From: Anaerolineae bacterium
GTDB lineage: Bacteria > Chloroflexota > Anaerolineae > Caldilineales > Caldilineaceae
DNA length: 64,000 bases
Reading direction: 5' to 3'
Assembly (NCBI GenBank): GCA_030432295.1
Contig: JAUIHI010000014.1
Location: 1-64,000 of the forward strand
The first letter of the stretch is position 1. Each line of letters opens with the position of its first letter. Under the pieces are notes generated by a model that ran no database searches, was not told where the DNA came from, and was given only the letters and a program-made list of their open reading frames with translations. Below are positions 8,232 through 16,699 of the stretch, piece after piece. The position numbers were made by a program, and so were the translations under genes.

Positions 8232-11200
8232 ATGGCCACGCTCTCCATCCAACTGTTGGGCACTTTCCAGATTTTCCTGGACGGGCAACCCCTGCCCGGC
8301 TTTGACCAGCGCCGCCAGCAACTTCTCCTCGCCTATCTGATCCTGCATCGACATACACCCCTTTCTCGCCCCCATCTGGCATTCACCCTCTGGCCGGATT
8401 CTTCCGACGCCCAGGCATTGGGCAATCTGCGCCGGGAACTGAGCAAACTGCGCCGCTACCTGCGCCGCCATCTGCCCCAGGCCGAGCGCTATCTGGCCAT
8501 AGACAATCAGCAGGTGCAATGGCAGGCCGACGCCGGCTGCGGGCTTGATGTGGCCGACTTTGAGGAATGTCTGGCCGCAGCCAGCAGAAGCGTCAGCCCG
8601 GATGAAGCCCGCCGATCGCTGGCGTCCGCGGTGGAAGCGTACGCCGGTGTGCTGTTGCCGGGCTTCTATGACGAATGGCTGCTGGGAGAACGGGAGCGGC
8701 TGGCCCAGTCCTTCACCCAGGCACTGGAGGAAGTGGCCCAACTGAGCGAGGAAGTCCGGGACTATCCCGCGGCCATCGGCTGGGCGCAACGGCTGCTGCG
8801 CCAGGACCCACTCCACGAACCCACCTATCGCCGTCTGATGCGTCTCTTTGCATTGACCGAAAACCGGGCCGGGGCACTGCGCACCTATCACGCCTGCGTC
8901 TCTGTGCTGGAACAGGAATTGGACGTGGAGCCGGATCGGGAGACCCGGCAACTCTACGAACGGCTGCTGCTGGCGGGGGATCAACCGCCCCCGTCTGCAT
9001 CCAACGACAGACGCATCCCACCCACGCGGCTGGTGGGGCGACAGGCGGAGTGGCAGCAGATGCTCGCCCTTTGGCAGCGGGTGAGCCGGGGCCAGTCCCA
9101 TCTGCTGCTGGTGTGGGGCGAAGCTGGGATGGGCAAGAGTCGGTTGGTGGAAGAACTGGCCAATTGGGTCAGTCGCCAGGGGCTGGCTGCGGCCCACGCC
9201 CGGGCCTTTGCTGCCGCGGGGGACCTGGCATATGGACCGATTGGGGAATGGCTGCGGGCAGAGAGTCTGGCCGGGTCGTTGGCCGAACTGGAGAGGGTTT
9301 GGCTGACGGAAATCAGCCGTCTGCTGCCGGAACTGCGCAGCCAACACCCGGCACTGCCCCCTCCCACACCCCTGGCCGATGGCTGGCAGCGGCGTCGCTT
9401 TTGGGAGGGATTGGCCCAGCCATTTTTGGCCGAAAAGGAAGCCAAACTGCTCTGGCTGGACGATCTGCAATGGTGCGACGGGGAGACGCTGGCCTGGCTC
9501 GGCTATCTGCTGCAAACTGCGCCGGATGCCCCGCTTTTGGTGGCGGGGACTGTGCGGCCCGATGAGATTGACGACACCCATCCCCTGGCCGATCTGATAG
9601 CCGCGCTGGCCGGGTCGGGCCGGACGACGGAGATCGATCTGCGCCCGCTGAACGAGGCGGCTTCTGCAGAGTTGGCCGGGCAGATTCTCTCCGGCGAGAT
9701 GGAGCCAACTCGCCAGCGCCGCCTATACCGGCAGAGCGAGGGCAACCCCTTCTTTGTGATCGAAACCGCATTGGCGGGTCTCGGCGCCGCACTCGCGGAC
9801 CCATCGGACCCCACATCTGTGGCCGACCTGCCAGGGCCGATCTACAGTCTGATCCGCGCCCGGCTGCACCGGCTGTCACCCCCGGCCCAGCAGATCGCAG
9901 GGCTGGCCGCGATGATTGGACGCACCTTTTCCTTTCCCATTCTGACAGCCGCCAGCGACTTCGACGAGGCCCAGGTCATCGGCGCATTGGACGAACTCTG
10001 GCAGCGGCGCATCATTCGGGAGCAGGGGGTGAATGCCTATGACTTCAGCCACGACCGCATCCGGGATGTGGCCTACGCCGAGATCAGTCCGGTGCGGCGG
10101 CCCTATCTGCATCGGGCTGTGGCCCGCGCGCTGGAATCTGTCCACGGGGACGGGCTGGCGGAGGTGGCGGCACGGCTGGGCGTCCACTGGGAGGGCGGTG
10201 GAGAGGCAGAGAAAGCGCTTGCATACTATCAGCAGGCGGCCGCGGTAGCGTTGGATCGTCTGGCCTATCGGGAGCAATTGACCCATCTGCGTTCGGCGCT
10301 GCGCTTGCTGGACGAACTGCCGGTGAACGCAGTATGGCAACAACGGCGGCTGGTGGTGATGTTAGCAATGATTGACCCAATCATAATTCTCCACGGGTGG
10401 TCCCCAGTCGAGTTGCTGCCCCATTGTCTGGAAACCCAGAAATTGTGTCTGGCCATAGGCTCACCCAGACAACACAATCAGATACTCATCCAATTGCGCT
10501 CCTATTTTGGTATGCGCGGTCAGCAGCGGGAATCGCTGGCCTACGCGGAGCAATGTCTGGAAATAGCGTACCAAATAGAGGACGATTCTGCATGGCAAGA
10601 TAGGGAGAATGCCCACAACAGCATGGCAAGTGCACGCTTTCGTCTGGGAGAATTGCTGTCGGCCCACGAACACTTTATCCTTGCCGGTTCGGAGCAAGCT
10701 GGTAAAGCCCCATTTCAGATTTTGGTCAAGTGGCTGCTGGGCTACGCAGATCAGGCACTACGCATTGCTGCCGAGTATCAGGCCCTGACGCACCTGCCCC
10801 CCAACCACAAAGCGATTGTTCTGACAATGACCCTCTACATCTGCTATGCCACACGCGCCGAAGCAGCTTTGCAAAGCCATCTTTCCACCACAACCGCGCT
10901 GGCAGAGCAGTATGAGCTTGCCTTCTGGCAGGTGGTCGTCACCCTCTTTCGCGGCTGGGTCGCTGCCCAGAGTGGGGAAAGGCGGGCGGGCCTGTGCGAG
11001 ATGGAGAAAGCCATTGTCGAAATGGAACAGGTCGGCTGTGGGGTCCTCACGCTCTTTCTCAGCATTCTGGTCGAAGGCTACCGATTGGCTGGGCAGTTGT
11101 CCGCAGCCGAGTCAGCTTTGGCGCGTGCCTTTGAACGGGCACACACAGGCGATGAGCGCTTCTGGTACGCGGAGTTGCTGCGCCAGAAGGGCCAATTGCT

Positions 11201-11447
11201 GGCACTTCGCCGTTTCGCCCCTGCGGAAATCGAAGGTTGCTATTTGGAAGCGCTGGCTGTGGCCCGTCAGCAGTCAGCCAAATCCCTGGAACTGCGCGCG
11301 GCCATCAGCCTGGCCCGGCTCTGGCAGCAGCAGGGCCACACAGCCGAGGCACACGAACTGCTGGCTGGTGTGTACGGCTGGTTCAGCGAAGGCTTCAACA
11401 CCGCCGATCTGATCGACGCCCGAGCTCTCCTCGCAGAATTGTCCTGA
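8232..11447 (+). CDS. BTAD-domain transcriptional regulator with AAA+ ATPase and TPR region
   Basis: Large SARP/MalT-like regulator; 1,071 aa from ATG 8232 (MATLSIQLLGTFQIFLDG, the typical start of such winged-helix domains). Residues 1-100 look like the OmpR-type DNA-binding domain. Residues about 105-250 are the BTAD helical domain (DVADFEECLAAA ... YAGVLLPGFYDEWLLGERERL ... LDVEPDRETRQLYERLL). A linker leads to an AAA ATPase (VGRQAEWQQM, P-loop GEAGMGKS at about 296, Walker B LLWLDDLQWCD). The C-terminal half is TPR-like helices. The target genes and ligand are unknown. A nested palindrome follows the stop. Confidence 0.88.
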   Translation: MATLSIQLLGTFQIFLDGQPLPGFDQRRQQLLLAYLILHRHTPLSRPHLAFTLWPDSSDAQALGNLRRELSKLRRYLRRHLPQAERYLAIDNQQVQWQADAGCGLDVADFEECLAAASRSVSPDEARRSLASAVEAYAGVLLPGFYDEWLLGERERLAQSFTQALEEVAQLSEEVRDYPAAIGWAQRLLRQDPLHEPTYRRLMRLFALTENRAGALRTYHACVSVLEQELDVEPDRETRQLYERLLLAGDQPPPSASNDRRIPPTRLVGRQAEWQQMLALWQRVSRGQSHLLLVWGEAGMGKSRLVEELANWVSRQGLAAAHARAFAAAGDLAYGPIGEWLRAESLAGSLAELERVWLTEISRLLPELRSQHPALPPPTPLADGWQRRRFWEGLAQPFLAEKEAKLLWLDDLQWCDGETLAWLGYLLQTAPDAPLLVAGTVRPDEIDDTHPLADLIAALAGSGRTTEIDLRPLNEAASAELAGQILSGEMEPTRQRRLYRQSEGNPFFVIETALAGLGAALADPSDPTSVADLPGPIYSLIRARLHRLSPPAQQIAGLAAMIGRTFSFPILTAASDFDEAQVIGALDELWQRRIIREQGVNAYDFSHDRIRDVAYAEISPVRRPYLHRAVARALESVHGDGLAEVAARLGVHWEGGGEAEKALAYYQQAAAVALDRLAYREQLTHLRSALRLLDELPVNAVWQQRRLVVMLAMIDPIIILHGWSPVELLPHCLETQKLCLAIGSPRQHNQILIQLRSYFGMRGQQRESLAYAEQCLEIAYQIEDDSAWQDRENAHNSMASARFRLGELLSAHEHFILAGSEQAGKAPFQILVKWLLGYADQALRIAAEYQALTHLPPNHKAIVLTMTLYICYATRAEAALQSHLSTTTALAEQYELAFWQVVVTLFRGWVAAQSGERRAGLCEMEKAIVEMEQVGCGVLTLFLSILVEGYRLAGQLSAAESALARAFERAHTGDERFWYAELLRQKGQLLALRRFAPAEIEGCYLEALAVARQQSAKSLELRAAISLARLWQQQGHTAEAHELLAGVYGWFSEGFNTADLIDARALLAELS

Positions 11448-11466
11448 CCCGCAAACAGAAATACGA

Positions 11467-11561
11467 AAAATACGGACACGGATTGCCACGGATTGTCAGG
11501 ATTTGCACGGATTGACCCCGTGCAAATCCATCCTATCTGTGTAGAACCGTGTCCGTATTTT
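11467..11561. repeat. Nested palindromic element after the BTAD gene
   Basis: A 15-bp perfect outer stem (AAAATACGGACACGG 11467-11481 with CCGTGTCCGTATTTT 11547-11561) encloses a 12-bp inner stem (GGATTTGCACGG 11499-11510 with CCGTGCAAATCC 11518-11529). It starts 20 bases after the stop of the regulator gene. Words of the same type (CACGGATTTGCACGGATT) recur near 24795-24850 and 34575-34640. It could work as a transcript terminator, though the T-run is short. Confidence 0.7.
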
Positions 11562-11681
11562 CCGCGCCCGGCATCGGTGATGGATCGCCTGGGCGCGTCT
11601 GGTGGATCACTTGACGATCCCCCGGATTGTTATCCTCTCCTCCAATACCCCAAAACTGTAGTCCGCCCATTGGCCTGTGCT

Positions 11682-11918
11682 GTGCGAAAGAACGAGACTC
11701 TCGTGCCATCGCCACCTTCCCAACTTTTTTTGATCCGTCTGTGGCGGGAACCCCGCCCTGCAGAAGGGACGAGCGTGCGTATTCAGGTGCGCCACGTCCT
11801 GAGCGGGGAGACCTCCTACTTTCGGGATTGGTGCCAGGCACGGGCCTATCTGCTGGCGAAGTTGCAGGGAGCGGAGCGTACGTCTGAGGACGTAAGTTCG
11901 GATGGGAAGGAAGCATAA
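11682..11918 (+). CDS. Small uncharacterised protein
   Basis: Putative 78-residue protein. The convincing part is QLFLIRLWREPRPAEGTSVRIQVRHVLSGETSYFRDWCQARAYLLAKL. It resembles small Chloroflexota proteins with a beta-rich core and a (V/I)RHV.SGE...FRD pattern; I cannot assign a function. The start is uncertain: GTG 11682 and GTG 11703 are both in frame and neither has a strong ribosome-binding site. The frame is open further upstream to 11493, but that part overlaps the palindromic repeat and does not look like protein. It precedes the secreted-protein gene by 128 bp. Confidence 0.5.
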   Translation: MRKNETLVPSPPSQLFLIRLWREPRPAEGTSVRIQVRHVLSGETSYFRDWCQARAYLLAKLQGAERTSEDVSSDGKEA

Positions 11919-12046
11919 TTTGCCCACCTTCTCTTGCCGGGAAAGGAGATCGCCTATTGTCCGACGACAAACCAGTACATTCGACCTTCCGGAAAGCGGC
12001 CAAATTATTTCACTGCTGTTTCGCTCAGAACCAAAGGAGAACGAAG

Positions 12047-13636
12047 ATGCGACCGAACCGACCTTCCAGCGTTGTGTTGCTTGTCTTGCTGGCCCTGCTG
12101 CTGGCAACCACCAGTCTTTCCGCCGCGCCCGCCCAGCGGGTTATTCCTGCGGATGAAGATTTGCCCGCCCTGCCGCAAACTGCGGATGCGGATATCGCGG
12201 TCAAAATCCAGAGCGCGATGAGCGCTGCACCCCTGGCGGTTTCTCTCCACGCGACGATTATGGACTTTCCTGCCGAAGCTGGCGGAGCGATGACAACCCT
12301 GCGGGAAGGCGACAACGGCTACACCTGCACGCCCGACAACCCTGGCACACCCTTCACCGATCCGGTCTGTCGGGACGCGGTCTGGGCTGATTTTCTGGCC
12401 GCGCGCATGGCCGGCGAGGCACCGGTGATCGATACTGTCGGCATCGCCTATATGCTGCAAGGCGGCACAGCGATCAGCTACGAAGACCCCACAATCCTCA
12501 ACCTGCCCGAAGGCCAGGAGTTTATTCAGGAAAAGCCCCACCTGATGCTGCTCTTCCCCGAAAAGCTGGACCCAGCAGTCTTTTCCACTTCTCCGGACTC
12601 GGCCACCCCGTGGATTATGTGGGAAGGCACGCCCTACGAGCATCTGATGATCCCCCTGGCCTGGAAGACGAATCCGGCGCAGGGAGATGCCCTGCACAGT
12701 GCGATGAGCGCTGCCCCTCTGGATGTGGCTCAGGGCGCTATGATTATGAATTTCCCCGCGGAAGCCGGTGGGGCGATGACGACGATCCAGGAGGGCGACA
12801 ACGGCTATACCTGCGTGCCCAGCAATCCCGGCACACCCTACACTGATCCCGTTTGCCGGGACGCGGTCTGGGCTGCATTCTTGGCCGCACGCATGGCCGG
12901 CGAGGCACCGCAGGTCGACAATGTGGGCATCGCCTATATGCTGCAAGGCGGCACGGCAATCAGCTATGAAGATCCGACGATTCTGAAGTTGCCCGAAGGC
13001 CAGTCGTTTATCGAGGAAAAGCCGCACCTGATGCTCCTCTTCCCCTACAAACTGGACCCGGCCGTCTTCTCCACTTCGCCGGATTCGGATACCCCGTGGA
13101 TTATGTGGGAGGGCACACCCTATGAGCATCTGATGATTCCATTCACAAATGGCCTGTCCGACGCCCAGACCCACCGAGCGCTGCTGCCCCTGCCCGAATC
13201 CCTGCGGGCCAGTGCCAATATCGTGGGCTTCGACAGCGACTGGAATCGGGTGATGCTGCGGGAAGGCAGCAGCGATATGAACTGTATCGCCTTTGCGCCC
13301 TTTATGGCGATTCAGTACGCGGTCTGCCAGCACAGCAGCAGCGAGGCGTTCTGGGTGATGGGAATGCAGCTGCGCGCGGGCGGTATGGCCCAGGCGGAGA
13401 TCGACCAGGCCCGGATCGACGCGATGGTGGATGGCACGCTGGAAATCCCGGTGGTGGGCGCGGCCCGCTATTTCCTGCTCGGCGGCCGACCCCAGAATCT
13501 GTCCAGCCTGATGGCAGTACACTTGCCCAATGCCACCAGCGAATCGACCGGCTTCTCCACCGAGCCGGACAACTACCGTCCCTGGCTGATGGACGCGGGC
13601 ACGCCCAATGCGCATGTGATGATGCCCGGCAATTAG
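12047..13636 (+). CDS. Secreted protein with tandem copies of an uncharacterised domain
   Basis: 529 aa from ATG 12047, with AAAGGAG eight bases upstream. An N-terminal signal peptide is clear (RPNRPSSVVLLVLLALLLATT, then ASLSAAPAQ-like cleavage region). Two units of about 160 residues follow (near 57-207 and 219-370). They share AMSAAPL, FPAEAGGAMTT, EGDNGYTC.P.NPGTP.TDPVCRDAVW, FLAARMAGEAP, VGIAYMLQGGTAISYEDP, KPHLMLLFP and PWIMWEGTPYEHLMIP. A third, diverged unit (near 385-529) keeps IVGFDSDWNRVMLREGSS, MNCIAF and PDNYRPWLMDAGTPNAHVMMP. Each unit has a conserved pair of cysteines. No enzyme family is recognised. Likely extracellular or envelope-associated. Confidence 0.8.
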   Translation: MRPNRPSSVVLLVLLALLLATTSLSAAPAQRVIPADEDLPALPQTADADIAVKIQSAMSAAPLAVSLHATIMDFPAEAGGAMTTLREGDNGYTCTPDNPGTPFTDPVCRDAVWADFLAARMAGEAPVIDTVGIAYMLQGGTAISYEDPTILNLPEGQEFIQEKPHLMLLFPEKLDPAVFSTSPDSATPWIMWEGTPYEHLMIPLAWKTNPAQGDALHSAMSAAPLDVAQGAMIMNFPAEAGGAMTTIQEGDNGYTCVPSNPGTPYTDPVCRDAVWAAFLAARMAGEAPQVDNVGIAYMLQGGTAISYEDPTILKLPEGQSFIEEKPHLMLLFPYKLDPAVFSTSPDSDTPWIMWEGTPYEHLMIPFTNGLSDAQTHRALLPLPESLRASANIVGFDSDWNRVMLREGSSDMNCIAFAPFMAIQYAVCQHSSSEAFWVMGMQLRAGGMAQAEIDQARIDAMVDGTLEIPVVGAARYFLLGGRPQNLSSLMAVHLPNATSESTGFSTEPDNYRPWLMDAGTPNAHVMMPGN

Positions 13637-13836
13637 GGGCAGACTTCTGAATTGACTCCGGTCGGGATGGGTGGCGCGCATCGACCAGCGCGCCACCCAT
13701 TTCCCGCGCCACTCCCGGGCTGATGGAAAGACCGAATTTGACAGGCGCGTTCCAATCCCCTATACTCCAAACAGTTCAACATCAAACTATCTCTCTTTCC
13801 CAGTCACAAATACCTGACACCCAATATCCGGATTCT

Positions 13837-14283
13837 ATGCCCACCCACTTCGACGGTTCCTCAACTGAATGTCTTGCCCTGGACAGTTTCATCAAACTGG
13901 TGCGGGCCGCGGACTCCGTGAGCAGTCAGGTGAACGAGCACCTGCGCGAGCACGGGCTGACGGTCAGCCAGTTCGGCGTGCTGGAAGCGCTCTACCATCT
14001 GGGCGTGCTCAACCAGAGCGACCTGGCCCAGAAGTTGCTCAAAAGCACAGGCAATCTGACGACAGTTGTGGACAATCTGGCAAAGCAGGGGCTGGTGGAA
14101 CGGCGTCGCTGCACGGAAGATCGGCGGGTCGTCTACATTCACCTGACCGATGTGGGGCACGAGACGATTGCGTCTATCCTGCCCAGCCACGTGGCCGGGG
14201 TGGTGGATGCCTTCTCAGTGCTCAGCCCGGAGGAACAGACGGAATTGGGTGGGCTGCTGCGGCGGCTGGGAAAGGGAAAGTAA
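13837..14283 (+). CDS. MarR-family transcriptional regulator
   Basis: 148-aa winged-helix regulator from ATG 13837; no clear ribosome-binding site, so leaderless or weakly initiated translation is possible. The winged-helix core reads LTVSQFGVLEALYHLGVLNQSDLAQKLLKSTGNLTTVVDNLAKQGLVERRRCTEDRRVVYIHLTDVG, with the recognition helix near STGNLTTVVDNL and the DRR wing typical of MarR. It lies directly ahead of a flavin-reductase-like gene (31-bp gap) and an esterase gene. That order recalls the MhqR regulon of Firmicutes, where a MarR repressor controls quinone-stress enzymes. Regulation of the downstream genes is inferred from position only. Confidence 0.9.
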   Translation: MPTHFDGSSTECLALDSFIKLVRAADSVSSQVNEHLREHGLTVSQFGVLEALYHLGVLNQSDLAQKLLKSTGNLTTVVDNLAKQGLVERRRCTEDRRVVYIHLTDVGHETIASILPSHVAGVVDAFSVLSPEEQTELGGLLRRLGKGK

Positions 14284-14314
14284 ACTGTAGCTCGTCCACC
14301 CAGAAAGCGCGCCA

Positions 14315-14905
14315 ATGATCCTCTCCCCTTTCGACATCCCAACCAAAGACCGCTACAAAATTGCCACGGGTACGGTTCTGCCTCGGCCCATTGCCTGGGT
14401 AAGCACAATCGGCGCGGATGGTATACCCAATCTGGCCCCTTTTTCCTTCTTCACCGTCGCCAGCTCCGACCCGCTGACGCTTCTTTTCAGTTGCAGCCAC
14501 AAGCCCGACGGCAGCAAAAAGGATACCTGGGCCAACGCGGAAGCCAGCGGCGAGTTTGTGGTCAACCTGACCAACCAGGCCACAGCCGAGGCGATGAACA
14601 TCACCGCCACCACCTTTCCCCACGACGTTTCGGAGTTTGACGCAGCCGGGCTGACGACTGCGCCCTGCCGTACGGTTGCCGCGCCCCGGGTGCTGGAAGC
14701 GCCGGTCAGCTTTGAATGCAAATTGACGCAGATTGTGGAGGTGGGCGGCAATGCGGTCATCTTTGGCGCGGTGCAGATGATCCACATCGACGACGCCATC
14801 TACGACGGGAAATATGTCGATCTGGCGGCCATGCAGCCGATTGGGCGACTGGCCGGGTCGGGCTATTGTCGGGTGACGGATCTGTTTGAGATGGTGCGGG
14901 GATAA
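14315..14905 (+). CDS. Flavin reductase-like FMN-binding protein
   Basis: 196 aa. It has the DIM6/NTAB (flavin reductase-like) fold signature: TGTVLPRPIAWVSTIGADGIPNLAPFSFFTVASSDPLTLLFS near the N-terminus and FVVNLTNQATAEAMNITATTFP in the middle, followed by CKLTQIVEVGGNAVIFGAV. Members bind FMN and reduce flavins or act on aromatic or quinone substrates; the substrate here is not known. It starts 31 bp after the MarR gene, on the same strand, and is followed by a strong hairpin (14922-14960) before the esterase gene. Confidence 0.88.
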   Translation: MILSPFDIPTKDRYKIATGTVLPRPIAWVSTIGADGIPNLAPFSFFTVASSDPLTLLFSCSHKPDGSKKDTWANAEASGEFVVNLTNQATAEAMNITATTFPHDVSEFDAAGLTTAPCRTVAAPRVLEAPVSFECKLTQIVEVGGNAVIFGAVQMIHIDDAIYDGKYVDLAAMQPIGRLAGSGYCRVTDLFEMVRG

Positions 14906-14920
14906 GTCGTGAAACGTAAT

Positions 14921-14966
14921 GCGTGAAGGGTGAGATCGCCGGGCGATCTCGCCCTTCACGTTTCTT
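14921..14966 (+). terminator. Hairpin between flavin-reductase-like and esterase genes
   Basis: CGTGAAGGGTGAGATCGCC (14922-14940) pairs with GGCGATCTCGCCCTTCACG (14942-14960) with one mismatch or G-U pair, and is followed by TTTCTT. It could be an intrinsic terminator or an mRNA processing/attenuation site. GTGAAACGTAATGCGTGAA-type words lie on its left side and recur at 63541-63575, so it is also a dispersed-repeat member. Confidence 0.6.
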
Positions 14967-14981
14967 AATGGGGAGTGAACG

Positions 14982-15644
14982 ATGGCAGAACAGACAAATG
15001 GCAATCTACCCGGTTTCCACAGCGGGCAACCGGTGCTGACAACAGGCAAAGCGCTGGACGAAGCGAAGGCCGCGATGATTTTACTCCACGGCCGGGGTGC
15101 GACGGCCCAGTCGATCCTTGCGCTGGCGGGTGAATTGTATCATTCAGATTTTGTCTATCTGGCCCCCCAGGCAGCGGGCAACCAGTGGTATCCCAACCGC
15201 TTTATGACGCCCCTGGTTGGCAATGAACCCTATCTCTCCGCGGCCCTGGCAGTGGTGGATGGGCTGGTCGAGCAGTTGGGGCAGGCGGGGATTCCCCCGG
15301 AGAAAGTTGTCCTGGCCGGTTTTTCCCAGGGCGCGTGTCTGGCCCTGGAATACGCGGGGCGCAATGCCCAGCGCTACGGCGCTGTCATCGGCTTCAGCGG
15401 CGGGCTGATCGGTCCCCCGGGCACTGAATGGAAATTCCGCGGCTCGCTGGATGGCACGCCCGTCTTTCTGGGATGCAGCGATGTGGATTTTCACATCCCC
15501 GCCTTCCGGGTGGAGGAGACCGCCGACGCCCTGCGCCGATTGGGCGGCGACGTGACAATGCGCCTCTATCCGGGGATGGAGCATACGATTGTGGAGGATG
15601 AACTGGCGTTTGCCCAGGGGATGATAGCAGGGATGATGGGGTGA
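14982..15644 (+). CDS. Alpha/beta-hydrolase, phospholipase/carboxylesterase family (MhqD-like)
   Basis: 220 aa from ATG 14982, with GGGAGTGA just upstream. Oxyanion-side motif ILLHGRGA at 33-40, nucleophile elbow GFSQGA with Ser115, an acidic residue in GCSDVDFHIP (Asp167 or Asp169) and His201 in GMEHTI complete a serine-hydrolase triad. Length and motif order fit the phospholipase/carboxylesterase family that includes MhqD of Bacillus. With the upstream MarR and flavin-reductase-like genes this may be a detoxification set for quinones or phenolic esters. That link is inference. Confidence 0.88.
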   Translation: MAEQTNGNLPGFHSGQPVLTTGKALDEAKAAMILLHGRGATAQSILALAGELYHSDFVYLAPQAAGNQWYPNRFMTPLVGNEPYLSAALAVVDGLVEQLGQAGIPPEKVVLAGFSQGACLALEYAGRNAQRYGAVIGFSGGLIGPPGTEWKFRGSLDGTPVFLGCSDVDFHIPAFRVEETADALRRLGGDVTMRLYPGMEHTIVEDELAFAQGMIAGMMG

Positions 15645-15744
15645 TGGGCTCTGTAACCGGCTATTGCTGCACCACCCCATAGAGGGGTAGTTTGGGACAA
15701 TCTGCGATGCCAGACGGCATGACGAAGTGCCTGTTGGCTGATTT

Positions 15745-15857
15745 CCGGTTTCTCTGGATAGACCGACTGGCGGACAGGAGACAGTCGCTCAGTCCGCGTG
15801 GGCTGGCTGGGACAGCTTTCGTCATTGCAGTCAACGCTCGAAGGAGGCGGGGCTTTT
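15745..15857. repeat. Island repeat, copy 1 (partial)
   Basis: Shares GACTGGCGGACAGGAGACAGTCGCTCAGTCC, GGCTGGCTGGGACAG, TTTTCGTCATTGCAGTCAACGCTCGAAGGAGGC-type blocks with copies at 16545-16687 and 17361-17492. The left hairpin present in the other two copies is degenerate here. It lies downstream (3') of the minus-strand ParE-like toxin gene. Blocks quoted are consensus readings; small differences exist between copies. Confidence 0.8.
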
Positions 15858-15904
15858 CGTGGAACATACGCCAAGCAACGGACCCATAGATGGCAGATGG
15901 CAGA

Positions 15905-16153
15905 TCACCCCAACAGCCGGTCGTACTCATCGTGACTGCCAACCCAATACCAGTGGACCGTATCGCCCTCAACGTAACCAATAGCCCGATAGTTGCGATC
16001 AATCCGCACCGACACATCCTCGCCCACACGCTTGAAACGCCGTGCGCTCGGATTGGCCCGCCATTCTTGATATGCGCGCCTTGTCCGCTCGCGTATGTCG
16101 GGCGGCAGACGACGAAATGCTTCACGAAATGAGGGCGTAACCAGAGAGTTCAT
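15905..16153 (-). CDS. ParE/RelE-superfamily toxin
   Basis: 82 aa from ATG 16153, which overlaps the antitoxin stop (ATGA). The pattern SFREAFRRLPPDIRERTRRAYQ.W..NP...F.RV....VSVRI..NYRAIGYVEGDTVHWYWVGSHDEYDRLL is that of ParE/RelE-fold toxins (ribonuclease or gyrase poisons). The upstream partner at 16150-16473 completes a type II toxin-antitoxin pair in antitoxin-first order. The exact target cannot be told from sequence. A copy of the island repeat lies 48 bp past its stop. Confidence 0.82.
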   Translation of the reverse strand: MNSLVTPSFREAFRRLPPDIRERTRRAYQEWRANPSARRFKRVGEDVSVRIDRNYRAIGYVEGDTVHWYWVGSHDEYDRLLG

Positions 16154-16473
16154 TTGACAATGAATTCTCCCTGCTCGTTAAACATCGGCTCTGCCTTGCC
16201 TGCTTTAACATCCGCTTTGGCCTGAGCTTTGAGCACGGCGAAGCGATCCGCGTGGCGGGTGATCGACGCTTCCCACAGGCCATCCTCCGCAGCCATTTCT
16301 TCCTCAGTAGCGTTATCCTCGTCCTGCACGCCATTAGGCTGGGCAGAAGTACGGGACTCCTCCACGAGAAAGCGGGCAAAATCGTAGAGCTGCGCGGCGC
16401 GGTCGCCGGGCAGTTGGCGAATGAGCCGGGAAATTGCCTGTGCATAATCGATTGTCGGTTGTACGGTTTGCAT
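16150..16473 (-). CDS. Antitoxin partner of the ParE/RelE-like toxin
   Basis: 107 aa. ATG 16473 is chosen over the GTG at 16482 because AAGGTGG sits five bases before it. The N-terminal half has IRQLPGDRAAQLYDFARFLVEESR, like the LP.....LYDFAEFL helix of DUF2281/VapB-like antitoxins. The C-terminal half is charged (ADGLWEASITRHADRFAVLKAQAKADVKAGKAEPMFNE), suited to wrapping a toxin. The stop overlaps the toxin start. Autoregulation is expected for the class, but no operator was identified. Confidence 0.75.
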   Translation of the reverse strand: MQTVQPTIDYAQAISRLIRQLPGDRAAQLYDFARFLVEESRTSAQPNGVQDEDNATEEEMAAEDGLWEASITRHADRFAVLKAQAKADVKAGKAEPMFNEQGEFIVK

Positions 16474-16544
16474 AGATACCACCTTTTACGTACCAGTTTC
16501 ACAGAAACAGGTATGCCAAATCTCGCTCACTATGCCCACAGTAT

Positions 16545-16687
16545 AACAAAAAAGCCGGATGGCGGCTATCCGGCTTCTGTGGGTAGATTGGCTGGCGGAC
16601 AGGAGACAGTCGCTCAGTCCCTGTGGACTGGCTGGGACAATTTTCGTCATTGCAGTCAACGCTCGAAGGAGGCCGGGTTTTCTGTAG
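16545..16687. repeat. Island repeat, copy 2
   Basis: Full copy of a ~130-143-bp repeat between two toxin-antitoxin pairs. It starts with a hairpin (AAGCCGGAT 16552-16560 with ATCCGGCTT 16568-16576) and continues with CTGGCGGACAGGAGACAG, CTCAGTCCCTGTGGACTGG, TTTTCGTCATTGCAGTC and AACGCTCGAAGGAGGCCGGG. It lies 3' of the DUF5615 toxin gene (stop at 16700), matching the position of copies 1 and 3 relative to their genes. Confidence 0.85.
16546..16576 (-). terminator. Intrinsic terminator within island repeat copy 2
   Basis: Read on the minus strand, AAGCCGGAT-AGCCGCC-ATCCGGCTT is followed by TTTTTGTT: a 9-bp GC-rich stem with a 7-nt loop and a U-tract. It is placed to end minus-strand transcripts from the DUF433-DUF5615 pair before they enter the next pair. 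Confidence 0.75.
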
Positions 16688-16699
16688 AATCATTGCCGC

